A stretch of 5,076 bases of DNA from Vibrio sp. (GTDB taxonomy: Bacteria; Pseudomonadota; Gammaproteobacteria; Enterobacterales; Vibrionaceae), in NCBI GenBank assembly GCA_007124475.1, contig SLFB01000053.1, forward strand, positions 1 to 5,076, written 5' to 3'. Under the pieces are notes generated by a model, which was not told where the DNA came from, made no database searches, and saw only the letters and a list, made by a program, of their open reading frames with translations. Positions 1-5,076 of the stretch are shown here, piece by piece. Position 1 is the stretch's first letter; each line of letters begins with the position of its first letter. Position numbers and translations under genes: made by a program.

Positions 1-2432
1 AACTGCTCAGTTGGTACGACAATAGCGACAATAGTTTCATCAAAAATAATCGCATTTTCATTGATGATACGTTGATACGCTTCAACATCAGATTGACCGA
101 TACCACTGCCCTGCTTAGCGAGTTCAATCAAGGTTAAACCTAAATCGGCAACTTTAATGGCAGCTTCTGCAACTGGCACTGTTTCTACCGACGCCACATT
201 TGCCGCGAAAATAGGTTTGGCTTGCTGCGCCGCTAATTTAATATTTTTATAATGCATCGCTAACGCATCCAACGCAGTTATATCACTTTGAGCATAAGCC
301 ACAACCAAATCTTGCATCTCGTACACTACTAGGCTTTCTACTGGTAATGCGTCCGCAAAGCGGTTTACTCGTTCGTACTGGTTGTATAAATCGCCTTCGT
401 TTGGTGTAGCGATCCACTTCTCCCAGTGACGAGCGTAGTATTGAGCTGGCTCAATGTACTTCGCTAACGTTTGTAGCGGTGTTTCGTCCGCACCATTGGC
501 AAGACGTTTCAACATCATATTGGCATCGGCATGATGACGCAAGCCAAGGGAAATCTCAGACCATGTATCTATTACCTTCATGCGCCTGTACATGCTGCGT
601 TCATCGGTTAGGTCTTGACTCGACCATAGACGCTCAGCAATGGCGTAGCTTCTCGGCCATAAACGTTGTTCGATGGTCATTGAATCGAGGTTCTCTCCCC
701 AAATGGTGATTTCTCCCCCCAAGATTAGCTGCTGTTCTTTCTCGGTCAGTTCTGCCGGATAACCGCCATTAGGCTCGGGAATTACACTACCTTCCATGTC
801 ACTGCTCGCCACTAAGTCTCCAGTTGTAGGCCAACGAACATTGCCAATCAACTGGTAACTACTATCTTTCAACTTGCCATCCGCAAAGTCATAATTGAAC
901 TCGGTGTAAGACATAAAATTATCGAAGTGGCCTCTAAACTTCACATTCGGTAGGTACTCGATGATGAACACCTCTTCGCGGGACTTACCGCTGTAATCGG
1001 TAAACGCACGGTAGCTGCCGTCTGTCGCTTTAATAATGGTTAGATTACCTGTACGCGGACCACCTTTGTTGCGCGGTTTCACCCAATTATAAGTCGCGAA
1101 TTTCTCATCTTGATATAGTTGGTCATCTACCGTAATTCCTTTCGGTATTGGGTCATTGCGGTAGTGATAGCTGGTTGGTTGCGGCTGGTCTAGGTAATAA
1201 CCGGTTGAGAGAATGCCTTGGTAGCCCTCTTTTGCTGCTCGACCAATACTGTCGTGCCCTTGCCAGCTTTGAATCGCAATCGAGGTGGGAAGATCTTGGT
1301 GCCAGATTTCATCCCAACCTGTCATCTTCTTGCCACGTGCTTCCAGCATTTGTTCAACCTTAGTGTTCAAATACGATTGCAGACCACGCTCACCATCTAA
1401 GTTATTGTCTTTGATAAATTGCTGAATCTTAGGGTTGTCTTTCCACTGTTGGTAATTAGGCTCATCACCGCCGATATGGAAATACTCATCTGGAAAGAGC
1501 TCGACCACTTCGTCAAACACGCTCGCCAGCATCTTGTAAAGTTCGGGATTGGTAGGGTCCATTAACGGTTCAAACACACCCCAGCCACGTTGGTGCGGAT
1601 AAGATTGCTCACCCATACCAGACATCAATTCAGGGTATGCGTGCGCCACTGCCGAAGCATGTCCCGGCAAAGAGATTTCAGGGATAACTCGAATGCCAAG
1701 GTTACGCGCATAATTCACCACATAGCGAATTTCATCTTTGGTGTAGTAATCACCATCTGCGGTGTCTTGCCACAGTTTTTGGTAATTATCGAGTTGGATA
1801 CGGATCGCTTGGTCATCCCACATATGCCAATGGAAGACATTCATTTTTGCTGATGCCATCGCATCGAGTTGGCGAAGGATCACATCGAGTTCAATAAAGT
1901 GACGGGAAGTATCGTAAGAAACACCACGCCAAGGAAAACGCGGCTCATCTTGAATCGACACTACAGGAACAAAGTACCCTGTCGCATCCGTAGTCACTAA
2001 CTGCAAAAAGGTTTCTAAACCATGGAAAGCACCGTAAGGGCGTTCGGAGCGAATGATGATCTGACCATTGCGCGATTCCAGTTGATACGATTCATCACTG
2101 TTAATGTCTTGCACCTCTGACTTCGGCGCATTGCGAATATCAATCACCAAGGTTGCGTCTTTTTCCGACTCGGCATGCCAGTTCAACATGGGTAAGCCAG
2201 TTTGGCGATATAAACGCTCCATAGTGCGCTTTATGTTGAACTGCACCCGCGGTGAATCGTAGCCTTTGATGTAAATACTGAAGGATTTATCCAGTGAGAT
2301 TTTCCCCTGCCCCAGCTCTACATTTTGTGGGTAAGGCATTAGGTTAAGATCGGTGTTGGTAGTCATCGCCATCGCTGCCGTTGGAATTGTGATTAAGCCT
2401 GAAATGAGTAGTACTAATGTTCCTTTGTTCAT
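1..2432 (-). CDS. Secreted GH20 beta-N-acetylhexosaminidase (chitobiase-like), 3' end outside window
   Basis: Removes terminal GlcNAc from chitooligosaccharides outside the cytoplasm. The frame is open for 810 codons and leaves the window without a stop. Residues 1-22 form a Sec signal peptide ending in an AMA cleavage site. About 27-150 is the GH20b-like N-terminal domain, and the catalytic barrel starts near 165. Visible active-site elements are R177 (DTSR), HWH 201-203 followed by DD 206-207, H258 (PGHA), the catalytic pair D323-E324 (HIGGDE), W373-D374 (GWDE), W390, Y412 (GYYLD), and W578/E580 (IWGEN). About 130 residues (431-562) are inserted between the YYLD and WGE motifs. Residues ~610-810 look like the alpha-helical tail of some bacterial GH20 enzymes, so little is probably missing. 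The start at 2432 has AGGA (2441-2444) eight bases upstream; an in-frame ATG at 2441 lies directly against that AGG and is less likely. It is the last visible gene of the kdgK-eda cluster, which suggests a role on chitobiose or its C1-oxidised form. The family call is firm; the substrate is inferred. Confidence 0.95.
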   Translation of the reverse strand, partial: MNKGTLVLLISGLITIPTAAMAMTTNTDLNLMPYPQNVELGQGKISLDKSFSIYIKGYDSPRVQFNIKRTMERLYRQTGLPMLNWHAESEKDATLVIDIRNAPKSEVQDINSDESYQLESRNGQIIIRSERPYGAFHGLETFLQLVTTDATGYFVPVVSIQDEPRFPWRGVSYDTSRHFIELDVILRQLDAMASAKMNVFHWHMWDDQAIRIQLDNYQKLWQDTADGDYYTKDEIRYVVNYARNLGIRVIPEISLPGHASAVAHAYPELMSGMGEQSYPHQRGWGVFEPLMDPTNPELYKMLASVFDEVVELFPDEYFHIGGDEPNYQQWKDNPKIQQFIKDNNLDGERGLQSYLNTKVEQMLEARGKKMTGWDEIWHQDLPTSIAIQSWQGHDSIGRAAKEGYQGILSTGYYLDQPQPTSYHYRNDPIPKGITVDDQLYQDEKFATYNWVKPRNKGGPRTGNLTIIKATDGSYRAFTDYSGKSREEVFIIEYLPNVKFRGHFDNFMSYTEFNYDFADGKLKDSSYQLIGNVRWPTTGDLVASSDMEGSVIPEPNGGYPAELTEKEQQLILGGEITIWGENLDSMTIEQRLWPRSYAIAERLWSSQDLTDERSMYRRMKVIDTWSEISLGLRHHADANMMLKRLANGADETPLQTLAKYIEPAQYYARHWEKWIATPNEGDLYNQYERVNRFADALPVESLVVYEMQDLVVAYAQSDITALDALAMHYKNIKLAAQQAKPIFAANVASVETVPVAEAAIKVADLGLTLIELAKQGSGIGQSDVEAYQRIINENAIIFDETIVAIVVPTEQ

Positions 2433-2460
2433 CCGCGCCATCCTATCGTTGTTATTCAAC

Positions 2461-2496
2461 CCGAGTCACTCTGTTTCAAAGAAGCATGTGACTCGG
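2461..2496 (-). other. Intercistronic hairpin between eda and the GH20 gene
   Basis: A perfect 9-bp inverted repeat, CCGAGTCAC (2461-2469) and GTGACTCGG (2488-2496), flanks an 18-base centre that can itself partly pair around an AAA loop. It lies 19 bases past the eda stop and about 28 bases before the GH20 start. In the direction of transcription no T-run follows (next bases GTTGAATAAC), so it is not a standard intrinsic terminator. It could stabilise or process the mRNA, attenuate transcription, or be an operator. The structure is seen; the role is unknown. Confidence 0.6.
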
Positions 2497-2515
2497 TCAA
2501 AACACTTTGTTCGAG

Positions 2516-3145
2516 TTATGCGACCAGCTCCACCGCTTCACGAACCAGCTTGCCAATCTCGTCCCACTGTTCGTTTTCAATTAAGCTTGGTGCAACCATC
2601 CAAGTACCACCGCAACAAACCACACGGTCGATGGCTAAGTAATCATTGACATTATTTTTGCCAATACCGCCCGTCGGCATCAAACTCACATCGACATAAG
2701 GTGCCAGTAGCGATTTCACCATCGCAATACCGCCGCTCGCTTCCGCAGGAAAGAATTTAAGGAAGGTCAAACCCAGCTCAAGTGCTTGTTCAACCTGACT
2801 TGGACTGTTCACGCCAGGTATGATTGGCATGTTGATTTCTTGGCAGCGACGTACCGTATTTGGATTCAACCCCGGCGCGACAATAAACTCTGCACCCGCG
2901 TCTTTCGCTTGGGTAATTTGCTCTGGCGTCAGTACCGTACCAGCACCGATGCACATTTGCGGATAAGCGTCACGCATGGCTTTAATCGCATCGGCTGCCG
3001 CTTCTGTTCGAAACGTCACTTCTGCGACTGGCAGACCGTTTTCTACTAGTACTTTCGCCAATGGGATCGCGTGCTCAACCTTGTTGATTTGAATAACTGG
3101 AATAACTTTGAATTGCTGAAGTCGTTTAATCATTGCTTGGGACAT
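2516..3145 (-). CDS. eda: KDPG/KHG aldolase (2-keto-3-deoxy-6-phosphogluconate aldolase)
   Basis: Cytoplasmic class I aldolase that splits 2-keto-3-deoxy-6-phosphogluconate into pyruvate and glyceraldehyde-3-phosphate, the last step of the Entner-Doudoroff and KDG routes. The 209 residues match the usual size (E. coli Eda has 213). Catalytic residues appear at a constant offset of three from E. coli: E42 and R46 (AEVTFR), T70 (GAGTV), the Schiff-base lysine K130 (FLKFFPAE), and T158 in the phosphate-binding PTGG. The CGG-GTW segment at 178-182 is the second phosphate-binding loop. The start at 3145 follows a modest GAGAA Shine-Dalgarno, only 16 bases after the kdgK stop, so the two are almost certainly co-transcribed and use the same metabolite in succession. 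An internal Met at residue 5 is a possible alternative start. The sequence alone does not exclude activity on 4-hydroxy-2-oxoglutarate, but the kinase next door argues for KDPG. Confidence 0.96.
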   Translation of the reverse strand: MSQAMIKRLQQFKVIPVIQINKVEHAIPLAKVLVENGLPVAEVTFRTEAAADAIKAMRDAYPQMCIGAGTVLTPEQITQAKDAGAEFIVAPGLNPNTVRRCQEINMPIIPGVNSPSQVEQALELGLTFLKFFPAEASGGIAMVKSLLAPYVDVSLMPTGGIGKNNVNDYLAIDRVVCCGGTWMVAPSLIENEQWDEIGKLVREAVELVA

Positions 3146-3161
3146 AATACGTTCTCGGAAG

Positions 3162-4136
3162 TTATCGAATGAGATGAGTCATGGCGTCGTTTGGAATGAT
3201 CGCGCCAGGATATTGAATAACGGTTGCGGCTAGTGCGTGACCGAGTTGAGCAGACTGCTCACAGCTTTGTCCGGTCAGTCGCCCAGCTAGATAACCAGCG
3301 GCAAAGGAATCGCCAGCGGCACAGGTGTCGATCACTTTCTCAACCTTCTCGGCAGCTACGTAAGCGCTTTGCTTTTCTACGTTTTGATGCCTGAGGTTTT
3401 GTTTGTCATCACATTGCGACCAAACCAGTTTGCATGGTTCGCAACCACGTTTGATCACGATTTCTGGGCAGCCAAAACGAAGGCAGCGCTGCTCGGCACT
3501 TTCTTCTTCCCCCCACACTAAGACATCATCGTCTTCTGTGATAAGTGCAATGTCGACTAAAGGCAGAATTTGGCTGTACCAATGTTTCGCCTCTTCTGCA
3601 GACCAAAGTTGAGGACGGAAGTTATTATCAAAGATAATTTTGCCTCCACCTTGTGAGAACAGACTTAACGCCTTTTTAAGTCTTACCTTGCTATCGTCAT
3701 TTAAAATCGCAATGCTGATGCCACTTAGGTAGAGGTAATCCAGTTCTTGGTTCGTAATCGCAGACTCTAATTTATTGAGCAAGGAGGTAGAGAAGTAGCT
3801 TTTAACAGCTGCGCTGTCACGCCAATAAAGAAAGCTGCGCTCGCCTTCTTGATCTGTCTGCACCATATACAATCCCGGCAATTGAGCTGGGAAGATCTCG
3901 ACAAGATCAGTTGCAATGCCTTCTTGTTGCCAGTTTTCCAGAAGTTTTTGAGAAAGCACGTCTTCCCCAAGACCGGTCGCGTAAGACACTCGGACTGGTT
4001 GCTGACTAGTCAGGCGAGAGAGGTAAAGCGCAGTATTGAGCGTGTCGCCCCCAAAGCCTTTGCGAATTGGGTCGCCACTCAGTTCAATCATGCATTCGCC
4101 AAAGAAAGCAATTTTAATATGGGATGAATCCGTCAT
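3162..4136 (-). CDS. kdgK: 2-keto-3-deoxygluconate kinase (PfkB/ribokinase family)
   Basis: Cytoplasmic kinase that phosphorylates 2-keto-3-deoxygluconate at O6 with ATP, giving the substrate of the neighbouring aldolase. The 324 residues are normal for the PfkB family. The N-terminal sugar-binding motif is GFGGDTLN (27-34). FDNNFR (169-174) resembles the conserved D-N-N-x-R segment of KDG kinases. ITEDDD lies at 199-204. The PfkB signature 2, DTCAAGDSF (270-278), carries the anion hole and the catalytic base D276. The ATG overlaps the stop of the preceding symporter remnant as ATGA (4133-4136), and its Shine-Dalgarno AGGTGA (4140-4145) lies inside that reading frame, so translation is probably coupled. 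Fructokinase or another PfkB sugar kinase is the alternative on family grounds; adjacency to eda makes KdgK much the better call. No frameshift or missing catalytic residue was seen. Confidence 0.93.
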   Translation of the reverse strand: MTDSSHIKIAFFGECMIELSGDPIRKGFGGDTLNTALYLSRLTSQQPVRVSYATGLGEDVLSQKLLENWQQEGIATDLVEIFPAQLPGLYMVQTDQEGERSFLYWRDSAAVKSYFSTSLLNKLESAITNQELDYLYLSGISIAILNDDSKVRLKKALSLFSQGGGKIIFDNNFRPQLWSAEEAKHWYSQILPLVDIALITEDDDVLVWGEEESAEQRCLRFGCPEIVIKRGCEPCKLVWSQCDDKQNLRHQNVEKQSAYVAAEKVEKVIDTCAAGDSFAAGYLAGRLTGQSCEQSAQLGHALAATVIQYPGAIIPNDAMTHLIR

Positions 4137-4396
4137 CGTTCACCTAATTTGGATAGATTTAGAATGGTGGCTCGGGGGAGCCAACCGTTTAAGTAACCAA
4201 AGCCTACCGCGCCCATACTTGAGCCCGTGCCAACCATGGTTGCTATCGTGCTACCTAATACGAGAAATAGAGGAAAGCCTCGACCACCGAGTAGAAAGTC
4301 TTCACCTGATTTTTGGTTACGAGAAACAAACCACCCCAACCAAATTAAAAATAAGACATACGCACCAAAGCCGGTAAGAAATAGTGTACTGTTCAT
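4133..4396 (-). pseudogene. Sodium:solute symporter (SSS family) remnant, internal deletion
   Basis: Only 87 codons remain of what is normally a transporter of roughly 450-550 residues with 12 or more membrane helices. The start at 4396 is well supported by AGAGGTG (4401-4407) four bases upstream; an ATG at 4450 in the same frame has no such site and adds uncharacteristic residues. Residues 4-24 form the first hydrophobic helix, followed by the SSS-typical GEDFLLGGRG (31-40), a second helix, and the glycine/serine-rich GSTIATMVGTGSSMG (48-62), which in the family belongs to the sodium-site region. Homology stops at GYLNGW (67-72), then a 15-residue hydrophilic tail runs to a TGA that overlaps the kdgK ATG. 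Such a peptide cannot transport. The ATGA overlap suggests the tail is the native C-terminus, so the lesion is best read as a large in-frame internal deletion, natural or from assembly. The original cargo was probably a sugar acid (KDG or an aminosugar acid); this is inferred from context only. Confidence 0.85.
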
Positions 4397-4629
4397 TGAA
4401 CACCTCTTATATAAAATCCATCTTTCAGATTGATATAATCCCAGCAGCAAGTATTAGATTTTATTCCATATATTATCTAATTTTATTTTTATAGCTTTCG
4501 CTAAATATATTACGCACTACTGCTTTATGAAATTATATTTATGTAGGGAGTGAGAGTGCCGAAAGGGTAATAACAAGAAAGTAATTATTTCCGGCACTCT
4601 ATTTAATTTAATTAGGTAAAGTGTGATTT
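4397..4629. other. AT-rich 233-bp spacer between ridA and the symporter remnant
   Basis: No open frame with a believable start is present. The stretch is far richer in A+T than the flanking genes. It holds the 4553-4600 hairpin, a weaker 7-bp inverted repeat ATTAGAT/ATCTAAT (4453-4459 and 4475-4481), and the symporter Shine-Dalgarno. The size suggests that the symporter-kdgK-eda genes may have their own promoter, but no pair of -35 and -10 boxes with correct spacing could be identified with confidence. Confidence 0.6.
4553..4600 (-). terminator. Long hairpin downstream of ridA; possible terminator or attenuator
   Basis: AGAGTGCCG (4553-4561) and CGGCACTCT (4592-4600) form a perfect 9-bp stem. 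After a one-base bulge, AAA and TTT extend the pairing, and TAAT/ATTA can pair further in. It begins 29 bases beyond the ridA stop, where a terminator or attenuator between ridA and the next genes would sit. On the transcribed (minus) side it is followed by CACTCCCTACATAAA rather than a T-run, so intrinsic termination would be weak; the more T-rich flank (ATTTAATTTAATT) lies on the other side. mRNA-end stabilisation or partial termination are equally possible. Confidence 0.45.
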
Positions 4630-4651
4630 CTATCGGCGATCTTCGCGATAG
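4630..4651 (-). other. Small hairpin over the ridA stop codon
   Basis: CTATCG and CGATAG at the ends of this 22-base stretch pair, and with one bulged base CGA/TCG inside extend the stem to about 9 bp around a three-base loop. It includes the ridA TAG codon. No T-run follows, so termination is unlikely; it may protect the ridA mRNA 3' end or be incidental to coding. Confidence 0.3.
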
Positions 4652-5022
4652 CAAGTCACATCGACCTCAACTTTCACGTCCACCACGAGATCACACACCA
4701 TGCAAATACGTGCAGGTGGGTTATCACCGAAGAACTCTCTGAATACTTTGTTAAACGATTGGAAATAACGAGAATCTGTGAGTACCACTTTTACGTGTAC
4801 CACGTCAGCTAGCTTGTAGCCTGCTTCTTCCATAATATCGACGCAGTTTTGAATCGCTAAGCGAGATTGGTCGACGATACCGCCTTCTACCACTTCGCCG
4901 TTAGTCATTGGTGTTTGACCTGATACATATAAAAAGCCACCCGCTTCTGTTGCACGTGCAAATGGTAAATGTTGACCGCCAGTACCTAGGCCACCTTCTA
5001 CACCATAACGTTTAATTGACAT
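4630..5022 (-). CDS. RidA/YjgF/YER057c/UK114-family enamine/imine deaminase
   Basis: Members of this family form trimers and hydrolyse reactive enamine/imine intermediates released by PLP-dependent dehydratases, or by imine-producing oxidases, to the keto acid and ammonia. The 130 residues are the standard single-domain length. Characteristic features are YVSGQTP (32-38), the glycine segment near 47, the substrate-binding arginine R105 in PPARICMV, and E119 in VKVEVDV; R105 is the residue tied to deaminase activity in active members. The sequence seems closer to Rid proteins found with specialised amino-acid catabolic genes than to housekeeping E. coli RidA, but this is an impression, not a tree. 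The start at 5022 has GGAG (5029-5032) six bases upstream. It is co-oriented with the symporter-kdgK-eda-GH20 genes, separated by 233 bp. Here it may serve a deaminase that turns an aminosugar acid into KDG, encoded outside the window. The gene symbol is left empty because the paralogue cannot be settled. Confidence 0.9.
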   Translation of the reverse strand: MSIKRYGVEGGLGTGGQHLPFARATEAGGFLYVSGQTPMTNGEVVEGGIVDQSRLAIQNCVDIMEEAGYKLADVVHVKVVLTDSRYFQSFNKVFREFFGDNPPARICMVCDLVVDVKVEVDVTCYREDRR

Positions 5023-5044
5023 AATATTCTCCAGTGATAATGCT

Positions 5045-5076
5045 TAATTTATAAAATTAATTAATTTTATAAATTA
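5045..5076. promoter_or_regulatory. Perfect 32-bp AT-only palindrome upstream of ridA
   Basis: The 16-base arm TAATTTATAAAATTAA is followed at once by its exact reverse complement, centred between 5060 and 5061, with a TTAATTAA core and no G or C. It begins 22 bases upstream of the ridA start codon and reaches the last base of the window, so it may be longer. The position fits an operator for a dimeric regulator overlapping the ridA promoter or leader. It could also be a cruciform-prone element or the intergenic end of a divergent unit. The symmetry is directly visible; the function is inferred. Confidence 0.55.

Noticed and set aside
479..1853. Several plus-strand open frames of 60-87 codons
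   Set aside because: All lie antisense to the uninterrupted GH20 coding frame, and their Cys/His/Trp-rich composition is typical of out-of-frame reading.
2433..2441. Alternative GH20 start three codons upstream (ATG at 2441)
   Set aside because: It is in frame and would still give a signal peptide, but its Shine-Dalgarno would touch the start codon, while the start at 2432 has proper spacing.
2353..2649. 98-codon plus-strand open frame
   Set aside because: It spans the antisense of the GH20 start, the hairpin spacer and the end of eda, has no family resemblance and no Shine-Dalgarno, and the minus-strand genes explain the region.
2786..4433. Plus-strand frames opposite eda, kdgK and the symporter remnant, and a 67-codon minus-strand frame at 3767-3970
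   Set aside because: They are shadows of genes with recognisable catalytic motifs and have no independent support.
4397..4450. Upstream ATG at 4450 extending the symporter remnant by 18 codons
   Set aside because: The added residues do not look like an SSS N-terminus, and a good Shine-Dalgarno sits just before the ATG at 4396.
4453..4481. 7-bp inverted repeat ATTAGAT/ATCTAAT as an operator
   Set aside because: It is short, in very AT-rich DNA with a 15-base spacer, and does not resemble the palindrome upstream of ridA; chance is a sufficient explanation.
4615..4632. Possible CRP site around GTGTGATTT
   Set aside because: Only one half-site resembles TGTGA; the matching TCACA half at the correct spacing is absent.

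Overview
The window looks like chromosomal DNA from a marine gammaproteobacterium, most likely a Vibrio. The genes have moderate GC, the intergenic stretches are very AT-rich, and the proteins read like Vibrio chitin/amino-sugar enzymes. This assignment rests on sequence character and gene content, not on a database search. All real genes lie on the minus strand. No tRNA, rRNA, CRISPR array, insertion sequence or phage gene was seen. Both window edges interrupt the locus.

Layout in the direction of transcription (right to left). An AT-only perfect 32-bp palindrome (5045-5076) precedes a RidA/YjgF-family imine deaminase gene (4630-5022). A 233-bp AT-rich gap follows, carrying a long hairpin (4553-4600). 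Next is the 5' end of a sodium:solute symporter gene that has lost nearly all of its body (4133-4396). Its stop codon overlaps the start of a PfkB-family 2-keto-3-deoxygluconate kinase (kdgK, 3162-4136). After 16 bp comes KDPG aldolase (eda, 2516-3145), then an 83-bp spacer with a second hairpin (2461-2496). Last is a large secreted GH20 beta-N-acetylhexosaminidase (1-2432), which runs off the left edge after 810 codons with no frameshift or stop.

The genes fit a route for oxidised chitin or aminosugar acids. The GH20 enzyme would release GlcNAc and/or N-acetylglucosaminate outside the cytoplasm, and a symporter would import the acid. Deacetylation and deamination, by enzymes not in this window, would give 2-keto-3-deoxygluconate (KDG) plus ammonia, with RidA clearing the enamine/imine intermediate. 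KdgK and Eda would then convert KDG to pyruvate and glyceraldehyde-3-phosphate. The kinase and aldolase steps are firmly supported by motifs; the aminosugar-acid substrate is inferred from the company of GH20 and RidA.

The most striking anomaly is the symporter. It keeps an intact start, Shine-Dalgarno and first ~72 residues, then jumps to a 15-residue tail whose ATGA overlap with kdgK looks native. This suggests a large internal in-frame deletion, or an assembly collapse, that removes the transporter but preserves translation of the downstream genes.
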